From NCBI RefSeq assembly GCF_900166585.1, contig NZ_FVZC01000009.1:2305444-2369443 (forward strand): a stretch of 64,000 nt of DNA, in the 5' to 3' direction. Below the pieces are notes generated by a model that did not search any database, was not told the origin of the DNA, and worked only from the letters and a program-made list of their open reading frames with translations. This DNA comes from Mesobacillus jeotgali (GTDB taxonomy: Bacteria > Bacillota > Bacilli > Bacillales > Cytobacillaceae). A program made the translations under genes and the position numbers. Of the stretch, positions 35,325-45,261 are shown one piece after another (position 1 is the first letter of the stretch; every line of letters begins with the position of its first letter).

Positions 35325-35933
35325 TTACACCCTTAGCATGCCGCGAAAACCTCTTGCTGCGTAATAAGAGTCTGCTCCATTGTGGTATAAGAAGACCGTA
35401 TCGTAGCGACGGTCACAAAATAGTGCGCCACCCAATCTTCTGATATTTGCAGGTGTATGAATCCAGCTCGACGTTTTTAAGTCAAAGTTTCCATGTTCCT
35501 GAAGTTCCCTGTATTGTTCCTCTGTTAAAAGTTCAATGCCCATGTCGGCTGCCATATCCAAAGCGTTATTTTCGGGTTTGTGTTTTTTCCTGGATTCGAG
35601 TGCTTCTTTGTCATAACACACACTTCTTCGGCCTTTAGGACTCTCCGCTGAACAATCAAAGAAAATGTATTCGCCCGTCTCTTTATCAATGGCAATCACA
35701 TCAGGTTCCCCGCCGGTCCTTTCCATTTCATTGAGCGTCCACATTTTGTCGGGGTTTTCTTCGAGCTTGGCTTGTACACTAGCCCAATCAAGACTTTTAT
35801 GACGTTCCATATTCTTCTCAAAACGGATTCTCAAAGTATGAAAAAGTTCATCACGCTCTTCTCGGGACAACTCTTTATTTTTATTCGGCAATTGAATTCC
35901 CTCCTTTGATACTGTATGACTTCGATTTGCCAT
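35325..35933 (-). CDS. DUF4256 protein
   Basis: Protein of 202 aa matching DUF4256, a family of uncharacterised cytosolic proteins in Firmicutes and other bacteria. Conserved-looking segments are WTLNEMERTGGEPDVI near residue 67, YIFFDCSAESPKGRRSVCYD near 88, and the C-terminal LGGALFCDRRYDTVFLYHNGADSYYAARGFRG. The many charged and aromatic residues suggest an enzyme fold, but no function is known. ATG 35933 (MANRSH) has AGGGA upstream; TTG 35960 gives a longer form. It has its own terminator and lies just right of array B. Confidence 0.85.
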   Translation of the reverse strand: MANRSHTVSKEGIQLPNKNKELSREERDELFHTLRIRFEKNMERHKSLDWASVQAKLEENPDKMWTLNEMERTGGEPDVIAIDKETGEYIFFDCSAESPKGRRSVCYDKEALESRKKHKPENNALDMAADMGIELLTEEQYRELQEHGNFDLKTSSWIHTPANIRRLGGALFCDRRYDTVFLYHNGADSYYAARGFRGMLRV

Positions 35934-36037
35934 TCCATATTCCCTTTTAAACCGGACCAAATTTATCTAAGTAAAAAGAAGCAGTCCCTATCATAAAAGG
36001 ACCGCCCACAATGGTGGTTATATTCGAAAACGATTTT

Positions 36038-37804
36038 TTACTGAGGCAGCTTTTTATAAAGCTTGATTGTGAAGGTTGTTCCTTTGCCGACTTCACTGGT
36101 GACCTCAATTTGCCCTTTATGGGCTTCCACGATATGTTTTACGATGGCAAGGCCAAGTCCTGTTCCGCCTGAGTTCCGGCTTCTTGCCCTATCCACCCGG
36201 TAAAACCGTTCAAAAATCCTTGGTATCTCACTTTTTTCAATGCCAATCCCAGAGTCCTTGATCATAAGGAAAATCGTGTCTCCCTGGTCAGCTAAGGAAA
36301 TTTCTACACTGCCTCCATTTGGCGTATATGTAATTGCGTTGCTGGCAAGATTGATCAACACTTGTTTCAGCCTGTCAGCATCTCCTTCAATTATGGGTTT
36401 CCCGCTTGATTGGCCAAATTTCAGTTCAATATCCTTTTGTGCGGCTTTTCCTTTTAATATCTCTATGACTTCAGTTACCTGCTGTTGAAGATCCACACTT
36501 CCATATGACAACCGAAAACCATGCTGCTCAATCTTGGACAGGTCAAGCAATTCCTGGATCAACACCTGCAGACGGTCGCTTTCCTTTAAAATGATTTCCA
36601 GGAAGGCTTCAAGGGTGTCCTTATCATGCATTGCACCATCGAGCAGTGTTTCGGAAAAACCCTTGATAGAGGTAATGGGTGTCTTAAGCTCATGGGAAAC
36701 ATTTGCTACAAAGTCCTTTCTCATCTGTTCAAGTTTTTTTATCTCGGTGATATCATGAAAAACAAGCAGGATTCCTTTCCAAACCTTGTTTGTCCCGATG
36801 ATTGGCACTCCGTATACTTCAAAATGGCGTCTTTCGATTTCCAACGGAAGAACGACTTGCTTCCTGACTTTTTGTTCGGTCATGAAAATCTCTTCGACCA
36901 TTTGAGATATTTCCATATGGTCAATGACTTCATAGTAAAGTTTGTAAAGATATTCCGATGCTTCCACATTGAAAATTTCCTTGTATGGCTTATTGATCAA
37001 GTTGATATATCCCCGGCTGTCAATCAAAATCAGGCCGCTGCCCATATTTTCAATCAGGGCGGTAAGTCTGTCCTGCTGGGATTCCTTCAGCTTCATCAGT
37101 TCTTGAAGGTTTCTTGCCAGAATGTTGATGGACGAGCTCAGCATACCTGTTTCGTCAATATGATCTTCATATGTCCTGGCGCGGTAATTCCCTTTTGCCA
37201 GCTCGATTGCAACATTTGTCGCAGACTCGATTGGTTTGGTATAGCGATTGGTAATCCTCGTACCAAGAAGGATGATAACGATCAGTGCCATGCCAAGACT
37301 TATTGTGAGGATCCACCAAATCTGACGATAGGCATTCTGCAGTTCATCGATCTTTGTTGTTAAAAATACGTATCCTTCTTTTTCACCATTATGCTTGAGC
37401 GGATGCCAATAATAATGGAGATCATAACCGCCGCCAATTTCAAGATCACTCTTTGAATCGGGATTGTCTTCCACGATCTCCCCGATAATATCCCGGTGCC
37501 TGCCGATTTTGGTGCTTGATAGTTCACCCGTGTCATAATGGATATCGCCTTCTAGGTCAACGATGGTAATTCTTGCGTGCAGCAATCGGCTCATCTTTGA
37601 AATTTCGTCTGTGTGCAGCGATGCTAGACCTCCGTTTTGCTCAATATTGGAGGTTAAAAGATTCATTTCAATTTTCAAACGCTCATTGAATGAATCGATA
37701 TAGTAATTCTTGAATAATTGCCCCAGTAACAGGCCAAGGCCGATCAACACGATGATGATCAGGGTAATGAGGGCAAATAAAAGACGTGTCCGGTACTTTG
37801 TCAT
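36038..37804 (-). CDS. phoR: Phosphate-regulon sensor histidine kinase PhoR
   Basis: Membrane histidine kinase of 588 aa. Two membrane helices (about residues 10-32 and 163-185) bracket an extracytoplasmic Cache/PAS-like domain. A HAMP domain (residues 186-238) and a cytoplasmic PAS domain (about 255-360) follow, then the dimerisation helix with the phosphorylated His in VSHELKTPITSIKGFSETL near residue 370. The ATPase domain has NLASNAITYTPNGG (N box) and GTGLGLAIVKHIV (G box). It overlaps phoP by 4 bp, and the order mdh-phoP-phoR is that of B. subtilis. Confidence 0.95.
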   Translation of the reverse strand: MTKYRTRLLFALITLIIIVLIGLGLLLGQLFKNYYIDSFNERLKIEMNLLTSNIEQNGGLASLHTDEISKMSRLLHARITIVDLEGDIHYDTGELSSTKIGRHRDIIGEIVEDNPDSKSDLEIGGGYDLHYYWHPLKHNGEKEGYVFLTTKIDELQNAYRQIWWILTISLGMALIVIILLGTRITNRYTKPIESATNVAIELAKGNYRARTYEDHIDETGMLSSSINILARNLQELMKLKESQQDRLTALIENMGSGLILIDSRGYINLINKPYKEIFNVEASEYLYKLYYEVIDHMEISQMVEEIFMTEQKVRKQVVLPLEIERRHFEVYGVPIIGTNKVWKGILLVFHDITEIKKLEQMRKDFVANVSHELKTPITSIKGFSETLLDGAMHDKDTLEAFLEIILKESDRLQVLIQELLDLSKIEQHGFRLSYGSVDLQQQVTEVIEILKGKAAQKDIELKFGQSSGKPIIEGDADRLKQVLINLASNAITYTPNGGSVEISLADQGDTIFLMIKDSGIGIEKSEIPRIFERFYRVDRARSRNSGGTGLGLAIVKHIVEAHKGQIEVTSEVGKGTTFTIKLYKKLPQ

Positions 37805-38517
37805 TCTACCTTTGGTTCCTCCAGCTTATAGCCCAGGCCTCGTATTGTTTTTATATAGGATGGCTTCTTCGTGTTCTGTTCAATCTTTTCCCGCAAGTGG
37901 CTAATATGTACATCTACAATTCTTGTATCCCCGGCGAAATCATAATTCCACACTGCGCTTAGAAGCTGGTCACGAGTCAATACCCTGCCTTTATTTTTTG
38001 CGAGATAAAGGAGCAATTCGAATTCCTTCGGTGTCAGCTCTAGCAGCTCTTCCATATAATAGGCTTCATAAAAATCGGGCATGATTTTAAGCTCGCCAAT
38101 TTTGATCTGCCCCTCGTCCTTAGGCATTTCTCCCACGGTTTCCGGCAGTGTCTGCACCCTTCTGAGGATGGCTTTTACCCTTGCAACCACCTCCCGAGGA
38201 CTGAACGGCTTCGTCAAATAATCATCTGCACCTAATTCGAGGCCAAGGACTTTGTCAAACTCGTCATCCTTTGCTGTAAGCATCAAAATTGGCACATTGA
38301 TTTTCTGCTGCCTGAGCTGCTTGCATACTTCCATGCCATCGAGCTTCGGAAGCATCAAGTCCAAAATCATCAAATCCGGTTTCTCTGCTGCAGCAAGGGT
38401 GATCCCTTCCTCACCGTCCATTCCAGTAACAACCGAATAGCCAGCCTGCTCCAGATTATACTTCAGCAGCGTCACAATAGATTGTTCATCGTCCACAACC
38501 AAGACCTTCTTGTTCAT
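37801..38517 (-). CDS. phoP: Phosphate-regulon response regulator PhoP
   Basis: OmpR-type response regulator of 238 aa. The receiver domain has the phospho-acceptor Asp in LMILDLMLPKLDG (Asp53) and Lys in YLTKPFSPREV. The C-terminal winged helix (residues 135-235) contains LTPKEFELLLYLAKNKGRVLTRDQLL and VDVHISHLREKIE. ATG 38517 with GGAGG upstream is preferred over the upstream extension to 38556. The pair phoP-phoR would control phosphate starvation genes. A TATAAT lies near 38573 on the minus strand, but a partner -35 is weak. Confidence 0.95.
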   Translation of the reverse strand: MNKKVLVVDDEQSIVTLLKYNLEQAGYSVVTGMDGEEGITLAAAEKPDLMILDLMLPKLDGMEVCKQLRQQKINVPILMLTAKDDEFDKVLGLELGADDYLTKPFSPREVVARVKAILRRVQTLPETVGEMPKDEGQIKIGELKIMPDFYEAYYMEELLELTPKEFELLLYLAKNKGRVLTRDQLLSAVWNYDFAGDTRIVDVHISHLREKIEQNTKKPSYIKTIRGLGYKLEEPKVE

Positions 38518-38616
38518 ATAAGCCTCCAAAAAAGTTATTACCCCTGTTTCATCCAATAGCTCTATCTACATTATAATATCAACCCATTATGTAAAATCAA
38601 ATTTTAAAACAAAATG

Positions 38617-38646
38617 AAAAGGGATGTACAAATAAATGTACATCCC
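38617..38646 (-). terminator. Intrinsic terminator after the MaoC-like gene
   Basis: GGGATGTACA and TGTACATCCC form a perfect 10-bp stem followed by TTTTCATTTT on the minus strand. Confidence 0.85.
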
Positions 38647-38651
38647 GATTT

Positions 38652-39128
38652 TTAAAAGTTTTCCAATGCCTTACCATCCATGCGCTGTACAGGGTATGGC
38701 GGACAGACGAGCAGCTGCCCCTTTACAACTGTCTCATCTTCTTCATTTTTTCCCGTTACTGTAATTTCCACATTATGCTTGCTCTTGATGACTTCTGTCA
38801 CTTCAAACAGAAATTGGACAGTTCCATAATGATAGACCGGCTTCACATATTCAAGATCCTGCTTCAAAATATGGCTTCCTGGTCCAGGAAGGTATTTAGA
38901 AACAGCTGCTGTAATGATTCCATTAAGCATGATCGCTGGGACAATCGGCTTCTCATATGGTGTTTGTGAAGCATAATCGTGCTGGATATATAAAGGATTC
39001 GCATCATTAGTCAATCCCAAATACAACAGGAGATCTTTATCCTCTATTTTTTCTGTTAGTGTCAATTTTTCACCGACAGTGATTTCTTCTATTTTCCTGC
39101 CAAGCTTTCGTTTTCTTCCAAGCAGCAT
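38652..39128 (-). CDS. MaoC/hot-dog domain dehydratase-like protein
   Basis: Hot-dog fold protein of 158 aa similar to the C-terminal MaoC/PaaZ domain. The sequence FLGLTND-like YLGLTNDANPLYIQHDYA near residue 36 corresponds to the hydratase motif with Asp and His; IVPAIMLNGIITAAVSKYLPGPG follows. It could hydrate short enoyl thioesters, but the substrate is unknown. The gene is commonly found between mdh and phoP in Bacillaceae. It reads in the same direction as mdh but has its own terminator, and mdh upstream also ends in a terminator, so it is probably a single-gene unit. Confidence 0.8.
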   Translation of the reverse strand: MLLGRKRKLGRKIEEITVGEKLTLTEKIEDKDLLLYLGLTNDANPLYIQHDYASQTPYEKPIVPAIMLNGIITAAVSKYLPGPGSHILKQDLEYVKPVYHYGTVQFLFEVTEVIKSKHNVEITVTGKNEEDETVVKGQLLVCPPYPVQRMDGKALENF

Positions 39129-39196
39129 AGCATTTACCCCTTTGCATTAGAAGTTCTGGAAACTATTTTTGTCTAAATTCATAAGTGAAAACTTGT

Positions 39197-39229
39197 GAAA
39201 AAAATCGGGGAATATTCCCCGATTTTTTA
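39197..39229 (-). terminator. Intrinsic terminator after mdh
   Basis: AATCGGGGAATATTCCCCGATT is fully self-complementary and is followed by T5 on the minus strand. Confidence 0.88.
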
Positions 39230-39241
39230 TTATCGAAACGA

Positions 39242-40180
39242 TTAAGCCAGAACGGCCATAACACTTCGGACAGATTCAGCTGACTTGTCTAGTGCAGCTT
39301 TTTCATCTTCTGTCAATTCAAGCTCGATTACTTTTTCAATTCCGCCGGCACCAAGGATTGTTGGAACTCCGAGATAGATTCCTTCGTATCCATATTCCCC
39401 TTCGAGGTAGGCAATCGCCGGAAGTACACGACGCTGGTCTTTAAGAATCGCTTCACACATTTCCACAAGTGAGGCTGCTGGCGCGTAGTAAGCGCTCCCA
39501 TTTCCAAGAAGGTTGACGATTTCGCCACCGCCTTTACGTGTACGCTCTACGATTGCTTCCAGGCGGTCTTTTGGGATAAGTGTTTCAAGAGGAATGCCTC
39601 CTGCATATGAATAACGCACTAGTGGCACCATATCATCACCGTGGCCCCCAAGAACAAAACCAGTTACATCTTTTACAGATAGGTTCAATTCCTGTGCAAC
39701 GAATGTACGGAAACGGGCTGAATCCAATACACCTGATTGACCGATTACTCTGTTTTTAGGGAAACCGGACTCTTTAAAAATAGTATAAGTCATCGCGTCA
39801 ACCGGATTTGTAAGTACGACGATAAAACTATTCGGGGAGTGCTTGGCGATTTCCTGGGCTACACTTTTCATGATTTTCTGGTTCGTCTGGACAAGGTCAT
39901 CTCGGCTCATGCCAGGTTTGCGTGCAATACCAGCTGTGACAACAACGATGTCTGAGTCTTTCGTATCCTCATAGCTGGAAGTACCGGTAATGTTCGCGTC
40001 AAAGCCTTGGACTGGACTCGCTTCAAGCATATCAAGCGCTTTACCCTTTGTTGGGTTTTCCATTTGCGGGATATCGACCAACACTACATCCCCAAGTTCC
40101 TTCTGTGCAAGCAAGAATGCTGTTGTTGCTCCAGTGAATCCTCCACCAATGACTGAAATCTTTTTGCGTTTCAATGACAT
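39242..40180 (-). CDS. mdh: Malate dehydrogenase
   Basis: NAD-dependent TCA enzyme of 312 aa, LDH-like type. The dinucleotide fold is [17 protein letters not shown], the substrate-binding arginines lie in [13 protein letters not shown], and the catalytic His is in [16 protein letters not shown] near residue 180. Its length equals B. subtilis Mdh. It follows icd by about 280 bp; icd has a terminator in between, so mdh may have its own promoter in 40181-40420. Order citZ-icd-mdh is that of the B. subtilis citrate cluster. Confidence 0.96.
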   Translation of the reverse strand: MSLKRKKISVIGGGFTGATTAFLLAQKELGDVVLVDIPQMENPTKGKALDMLEASPVQGFDANITGTSSYEDTKDSDIVVVTAGIARKPGMSRDDLVQTNQKIMKSVAQEIAKHSPNSFIVVLTNPVDAMTYTIFKESGFPKNRVIGQSGVLDSARFRTFVAQELNLSVKDVTGFVLGGHGDDMVPLVRYSYAGGIPLETLIPKDRLEAIVERTRKGGGEIVNLLGNGSAYYAPAASLVEMCEAILKDQRRVLPAIAYLEGEYGYEGIYLGVPTILGAGGIEKVIELELTEDEKAALDKSAESVRSVMAVLA

Positions 40181-40422
40181 AAGGCTTCCTCCTCAGAACG
40201 AATATATTTTTAAAAAGGCTCTTTTCTCCAACTTTGCTGCTATATCTACTAAATAGGATGGAATTACCTATGTTTCTACAAAGAATCCACCCTTATGAAG
40301 AGAAAAGAGCTTGCAAACTTAGTACCGACATACAAAATGGATTTTATCACGTTAAAATCGGCTTTAGGATTTTAACAACCATCTTTACGAGAACAACCTT
40401 TAAAAATATATGTTATTTATGT

Positions 40423-40451
40423 AAAGGCTATCCTTAAAAAGGATAGCCTTC
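40423..40451 (-). terminator. Intrinsic terminator after icd
   Basis: AAGGCTATCC and GGATAGCCTT with a T-rich loop lie 10 bases beyond the icd stop; the T run afterwards is short, so read-through to mdh is possible. Confidence 0.65.
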
Positions 40452-40460
40452 TGCACATTT

Positions 40461-41729
40461 TTAGCCCATGTTCTTGATCAGTTCATCACCGAACTCAGAA
40501 GTCTTCACTTCTGTAGCGCCATCCATCAAACGTGCAAAGTCATATGTTACAACCTTTGAAGCGATTGATTTTTCCATAGACTTGACAATCAGGTTGGCAG
40601 CTTCCGTCCAGCCAAGGTGTTCAAGCATAAGAACTCCTGAAAGGATAACTGAAGACGGGTTAACTTTATCCAAACCAGCATATTTCGGAGCAGTACCATG
40701 AGTCGCTTCAAAAATAGCATGGCCAGTTTCATAGTTGATGTTTGCTCCAGGAGCGATACCGATACCGCCTACCTGTGCTGCAAGTGCATCAGAAATGTAG
40801 TCGCCGTTAAGGTTCATTGTCGCAACAACATCGAACTCTTTCGGACGAGTAAGGATTTGCTGAAGGAAGATATCTGCAATCGCATCTTTAACGATGATCT
40901 TGCCAGCAGCCTCTGCGTCAGACTGAGCTTTATTCGCTGCATCAGTACCCTGTTCTTCTTTAATCTTGTCATACTGAGCCCAAGTGAATACCTTATCGCC
41001 GAATTCTTTCTCAGCAAGTTCATAACCCCAGTTTTTGAACGCACCTTCAGTGAATTTCATGATATTGCCTTTATGTACAAGCGTTAATGACTTACGTCCT
41101 TCTGTGATGGCGTAATTGATCGCTGAACGTACAAGGCGCTCTGTTCCTTCTTTGGAAACAGGCTTGATACCGATTCCTGAAGTTTCAGGGAAACGGATTT
41201 TATTTACGCCCATTTCGTTTTGCAGGAATTCAAGAACTTTCTTGACTTCTTCAGAACCGCTAGCATACTCAATACCCGCATAGATGTCTTCAGTGTTTTC
41301 ACGGAAAATAACCATGTCAGTGTCCTGAGGACGCTTTACAGGTGATGGTACACCTTCGAACCAGCGTACAGGACGCAGGCATACGAATAGGTCTAGTTCC
41401 TGGCGAAGTGCAACGTTAAGGGAACGGATTCCGCCGCCGATAGGTGTTGTTAATGGACCCTTGATTGCGATTAAGTACTCATTGATCGACTCTAGAGTTT
41501 CGCTTGGTAGCCACTCGCCAGTCTGGTTGAATGCCTTTTCCCCAGCAAGAACCTCTTTCCAGACAATCTTGCGCTCACCCTTGTATGCTTTTTCAACAGC
41601 AGCATCAAGGACACGGACAGAAGCTGCCCAGATATCAGGACCTGTTCCGTCACCTTCGATAAAAGGAACAATCGGGTTGTTTGGTACGTTTAAAACTCCA
41701 TCTTTAACTGTAATTTTTTCACCTTGCAT
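40461..41729 (-). CDS. icd: NADP-dependent isocitrate dehydrogenase
   Basis: Oxidises isocitrate to 2-oxoglutarate. The product is 422 aa, similar to B. subtilis Icd (423). The isocitrate-binding segment [18 protein letters not shown] near residue 100 contains the Ser-x-Asn and arginines; the metal-binding aspartates are in [17 protein letters not shown] near 303; NADP contacts lie in [15 protein letters not shown] 41729 has GGAGGGAG upstream; the frame to 41771 is intercistronic. Two perfect hairpins without T runs occupy the gap to citZ. Confidence 0.97.
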   Translation of the reverse strand: MQGEKITVKDGVLNVPNNPIVPFIEGDGTGPDIWAASVRVLDAAVEKAYKGERKIVWKEVLAGEKAFNQTGEWLPSETLESINEYLIAIKGPLTTPIGGGIRSLNVALRQELDLFVCLRPVRWFEGVPSPVKRPQDTDMVIFRENTEDIYAGIEYASGSEEVKKVLEFLQNEMGVNKIRFPETSGIGIKPVSKEGTERLVRSAINYAITEGRKSLTLVHKGNIMKFTEGAFKNWGYELAEKEFGDKVFTWAQYDKIKEEQGTDAANKAQSDAEAAGKIIVKDAIADIFLQQILTRPKEFDVVATMNLNGDYISDALAAQVGGIGIAPGANINYETGHAIFEATHGTAPKYAGLDKVNPSSVILSGVLMLEHLGWTEAANLIVKSMEKSIASKVVTYDFARLMDGATEVKTSEFGDELIKNMG

Positions 41730-41769
41730 AGTAAACTCTCCCTCCAAAATCCTCATTCTTTTCAGAATC

Positions 41770-41838
41770 AAAGGTTAGCAGGCTGGCAGGCCTCTAACCT
41801 TTACTCAGGAAAGTCAGGCAATCCTGACTGACTTTCCT
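41770..41838 (-). other. Two tandem perfect hairpins between citZ and icd
   Basis: AAAGGTTAG (41770-41778) pairs with CTAACCTTT (41794-41802), 9 bp, and AGGAAAGTCAG (41807-41817) pairs with CTGACTTTCCT (41828-41838), 11 bp. Neither is followed by a T run on the minus strand, so they are better explained as mRNA processing, stability or attenuation structures than as simple terminators. Confidence 0.65.
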
Positions 41839-41900
41839 CACTCTCCTATTACAGCAATTTTTCACTAAAAAGTAAAATATTGCTCCTCTATTTCTATAAA

Positions 41901-43016
41901 TTATCTCATTTCGATGGCAACATAGTCCTGCTTGCCAGGACCCGTATAATCAGCACGAGGGCGGATCAGACGGTTGTTGTCATACTGCTCAAGTATATGC
42001 GCAAGCCATCCGGATACACGGCTTACTGCAAAAATTGGCGTGAAAAGGTCATGGTCAATGCCAAGGCTGTGGTATACAGATGCAGAATAGAAGTCGACAT
42101 TCGGCGGCAGATTCTTTTCGCCTGTTACGATATCTTCAATTTTAGTGGACATCTGATACCAATGCGGCTCGCCGGTAAGCTCAGTAAGCCTCTTGGACAT
42201 TTCTCTCAAGTGTTTCGCACGAGGGTCTCCCTGGCGGTATACACGGTGTCCGAAGCCCATGATTTTTTCTTTGTTCGCAAGCTTTCCGCGGATTGCTGGC
42301 TCAACATTTTCAAGTGTGCCGATTTCAGTCAGCATTTTCATAACTGCTTCGTTAGCTCCTCCATGAAGAGGTCCCTTTAATGCACCGATAGCTGCTGTAA
42401 CACCAGAATACACATCTGATAGCGTCGCCACACATACTCGTGCTGTGAATGTCGAAGCATTGAGCTCATGATCAGCGTGAAGGACAAGAGCTTTGTTCAT
42501 TGCTTCTACAGCCACATCTTCAGGCTCATCACCAGTCAGCATATACAGGAAGTTTGCAGCGAAATTCAGGTCTTCCCTTGGCGCAATTGGCTCAAGACCT
42601 TTCCTTACTCTTGCAAAAGCAGTTACAATAGCTGGCATTTTTGCCTGAAGACGAATCGCTTTACGGTAATTCGCTTCTTTCTCCATAACATCCGCTTCAT
42701 CATCGTATAATCCTAAAAGAGATACTGCCGAGCGAACTGCAGCCATCGGATGGACTTTATCAATAGGGTACATCTTGAAATGCTCAAGCACTTCCTTTGG
42801 CAATGCCGCATTTTCTGCAAGCTGCTTCTTCAATTCGTCCAATTCTGCCGCTGTAGGAAGCTTGCGATGCCATAATAGGTAAATCACTTCTTCGAAACTA
42901 GCATTTTCTGCTAGATCATCAATGTCATAGCCAACATAAGTCAGTGTATCATCGATGATAGAACTGATAGAAGATGTTGTTGCCACTACCCCTTCAAGAC
43001 CACGTGTTACTGTCAT
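41901..43016 (-). CDS. citZ: Citrate synthase
   Basis: Condenses oxaloacetate and acetyl-CoA. The 371 aa match the short Gram-positive type II enzyme. Catalytic residues are in KGPLHGGANE (His near 220), IMGFGHRVYR (His near 259) and NVDFYSASVYHSLG (Asp near 310). ATG 43016 (MTVTRGLEG) has GGAGAG upstream; TTG 43022 would add two residues. In B. subtilis citZ is repressed by CcpC and CcpA. It has a leader of nearly 300 nt here, from the promoter at 43316-43344. Confidence 0.96.
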   Translation of the reverse strand: MTVTRGLEGVVATTSSISSIIDDTLTYVGYDIDDLAENASFEEVIYLLWHRKLPTAAELDELKKQLAENAALPKEVLEHFKMYPIDKVHPMAAVRSAVSLLGLYDDEADVMEKEANYRKAIRLQAKMPAIVTAFARVRKGLEPIAPREDLNFAANFLYMLTGDEPEDVAVEAMNKALVLHADHELNASTFTARVCVATLSDVYSGVTAAIGALKGPLHGGANEAVMKMLTEIGTLENVEPAIRGKLANKEKIMGFGHRVYRQGDPRAKHLREMSKRLTELTGEPHWYQMSTKIEDIVTGEKNLPPNVDFYSASVYHSLGIDHDLFTPIFAVSRVSGWLAHILEQYDNNRLIRPRADYTGPGKQDYVAIEMR

Positions 43017-43310
43017 ACTCAATCTCTCCTTTGTAGTTTAATTTCCCCATATCCCATAATTTGTCTGTTTGTTGAATTGCTGTTCACAACAGCGTTCAGA
43101 AAAAAGAAATTTCTGACACTTTATACGAAAAGCCGGATGCATACGCCGGCGACAGACCTTTTCCAGCCGAATTGCCTCTATGAAGATAGTATCGAGCGCT
43201 TGCTCAGGCAGCCGGCAAAAAAGAAAATGCTTACATTTTATTAGATTTCAAGAACCGTGGATACTCTGCTCATCCCCCAGCCCATACAACAGGGATGGAA
43301 GCAGTTACAA
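43017..43310 (-). other. Long citZ leader, no gene
   Basis: About 290 bp between the citZ promoter and start codon. I see no reading frame of protein character. A partial CcpA-like core AAGCGCT lies near 43197 but fails the rest of the cre consensus, and GCCGGC stretches near 43146 and 43210 could pair. CcpC boxes could not be assigned with confidence. Confidence 0.4.
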
Positions 43311-43315
43311 GTCCT

Positions 43316-43344
43316 ATTATAAACAATTATCTGACATTTGTGAA
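43316..43344 (-). promoter_or_regulatory. SigA promoter upstream of citZ
   Basis: TTCACA (43339-43344) and TATAAT (43316-43321) with a 17-bp spacer on the minus strand; start near 43309. Confidence 0.7.
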
Positions 43345-43388
43345 TGAAAACAACTTAATTCAACAGAAAATATTATTTTGGTAAAAAG

Positions 43389-43847
43389 CTATTTGAAAAA
43401 ATCAAAGAATTTCATGGCTGCAAATGCAATCCCTGCACCTATCAAAGGACCTACTGCCACACCTTTGAATAACGATACTGCCAGGATGGTTCCCAAGACT
43501 AGCGCAGTTGTGATATGAGGATCTTCAGCGAGCAGTGTGACCCCACCCTTTGCAAGCAGAGCAACGGCCATCCCTGAAATCAATGCAATCCAGGCATAAG
43601 GTGATTTAAAGGCACCTGATAAATCCTTGAAGCCAATATCACCACTGGCAATTGGGGCCAGGACGGCAATGGTGATAATTGTCACTCCCCAGTTAATACC
43701 CTTTCCCTGAAGCAGCGAAAACGTTTTTGCTTCAAACCCGGCAATCTTCATCACAAGAAGTACAAGTACAGCTATAATTAATGATTGGTTTTTGGCTAAG
43801 AAAGCTATCACAAGCAATGTTATTAAAAAAAGCATAGGCTGCAGCAT
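43389..43847 (-). CDS. ytwI: DUF441 membrane protein (YtwI)
   Basis: Hydrophobic protein of 152 aa with four or five membrane helices (about residues 3-20, 24-38, 53-68, 80-102, 115-148) and the DUF441 pattern VTIITIAVLAPIASGDIGF near residue 55. Function is unknown. It sits between citZ and the divergent ytvI, as in B. subtilis. GAAGGATG precedes ATG 43847. The predicted citZ promoter lies immediately after its stop. Confidence 0.86.
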   Translation of the reverse strand: MLQPMLFLITLLVIAFLAKNQSLIIAVLVLLVMKIAGFEAKTFSLLQGKGINWGVTIITIAVLAPIASGDIGFKDLSGAFKSPYAWIALISGMAVALLAKGGVTLLAEDPHITTALVLGTILAVSLFKGVAVGPLIGAGIAFAAMKFFDFFK

Positions 43848-44133
43848 AAAATTTTTTCATCCTTCCACGGTTAATACTATTTTAACATAATTAAAAATAT
43901 TACACCAAGCCAGAGGGCAGATGCAGTTGTATCTATTAATATACGCTCCAGCAACTTGTCCAAATCACCCATCATATTGCCCAGGCTTTAAAGGGATTTT
44001 TATGTATAAGTCGAATCTTTTTAACATATGAATCGTATATTGTAGAAAACTTTCCGGACTGGCTCCAAGTTTTCATGATAAACAGCATGTACTAGCATCC
44101 AGGCAATTGACCATTCCAAAAGGAGGAAACTGC

Positions 44134-45261
44134 TTGAACCCGGTATATCTTCATCGAACCATACGTTTTATTCTAGTCATAAGCACGATTGTTGCAGGAG
44201 CTTTTGCCTTATATTATGTTTCAAAGGTCACATATCCATTTTTAATCGGATTTCTGATTGCGTTTATGATGAATCCGCTCGTCAACTTTCTTCAAATGCG
44301 GGCTAAAATACCGAGGTCCCTGGCAGTAATCATTGCTCTCATCCTGATTATGTCATTGTTTGCCGGACTGCTGACTTTGCTTGTTGTTGAAATAGCATCC
44401 GGGGCCGAATATCTGGCTAAGGTTGTCCCTGATCACCTGGTTACTTTAATTGATTACATAGAGCATCTATTTGCTGCCCAGCTCATTCCGCTTTATAACC
44501 AATTAGCTGGTTTGTTCCAAAACCTGGATGCAGGTCAGCAGGATACGATCATGGACAATATCCAGAATGTCGGTGCCACTATCGGGACAACCGCAGGGAA
44601 TTTTATCAAGAACTTTTTTGAAAAAATTCCGAACATCCTGTCATGGTTCCCGAATGCAGCAACCGTTCTTATTTTCTCTTTGCTGGGGACATTCTTCATC
44701 AGCAAGGATTGGTATAGATTATCCGCATTAGGTACGAGGCTCTTGCCGAATCGAGCTAGGACAAGCAGTAAAAGTGTTTTTGATGATTTAAAAAAGGCTT
44801 TATTCGGATTTATTAAGGCCCAGGCGACCCTGATATCGATTACCACGGTTATCATCCTGATCGGATTACTGATCCTCAGAGTTGATTATGCGATCACGAT
44901 CGCCCTCGTGACCGGCATTATTGACATCATTCCATACCTTGGCACGGGGGCTGTATTTGTTCCATGGATCATATATGAAGCGGTAACCGGTGACATGAGT
45001 ACTGCAATCGGTTTGGGTGTTTTATATGTTGTTGTCCTTGTACAAAGGCAAGTAATGGAGCCAAAAATTCTATCATCCAGCATTGGCCTGGATCCACTCG
45101 CTACCTTGATTGCCCTGTTTGTCGGTTTTAAAACTATCGGGTTCCTGGGACTGATTGTCGGTCCTGTGATTCTGGTTGTCTTCAACACTCTGCAGCGCGC
45201 TAACGTATTCCATGATTTATGGTCGTTCATTAAAGGAAAAGATGAAGTGATAATCAAGTAG
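44134..45261 (+). CDS. ytvI: Sporulation integral membrane protein YtvI (AI-2E transporter family)
   Basis: Polytopic protein of 375 aa in the AI-2E/PerM-like family, with eight predicted helices, the duplicated TYPFLIGFLIAFMMNPLVNFL near the N-terminus and the conserved GIIDIIPYLGTGAVFVPW near residue 265. In B. subtilis ytvI is a sporulation gene; cargo is unknown. The start is TTG 44134 (LNPVYLHR), chosen for the AAAGGAGG seven bases upstream. A weak SigE-like pair (GTATAAG at 44004 and CATATGAA at 44025, 14 bp apart) lies upstream. Confidence 0.88.
   Translation: MNPVYLHRTIRFILVISTIVAGAFALYYVSKVTYPFLIGFLIAFMMNPLVNFLQMRAKIPRSLAVIIALILIMSLFAGLLTLLVVEIASGAEYLAKVVPDHLVTLIDYIEHLFAAQLIPLYNQLAGLFQNLDAGQQDTIMDNIQNVGATIGTTAGNFIKNFFEKIPNILSWFPNAATVLIFSLLGTFFISKDWYRLSALGTRLLPNRARTSSKSVFDDLKKALFGFIKAQATLISITTVIILIGLLILRVDYAITIALVTGIIDIIPYLGTGAVFVPWIIYEAVTGDMSTAIGLGVLYVVVLVQRQVMEPKILSSSIGLDPLATLIALFVGFKTIGFLGLIVGPVILVVFNTLQRANVFHDLWSFIKGKDEVIIK

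Noticed and set aside
36626-37363. 245-aa plus-strand frame
   Set aside because: It is fully antisense to phoR, whose domains are unmistakable.
43186-43210. CcpA cre site in the citZ leader
   Set aside because: Only the AAGCGCT core matches; both outer parts of the consensus fail.
44004-44032. SigE promoter for ytvI
   Set aside because: The -10-like CATATGAA is reasonable, but the -35 part matches poorly, so it is mentioned only in the ytvI entry.
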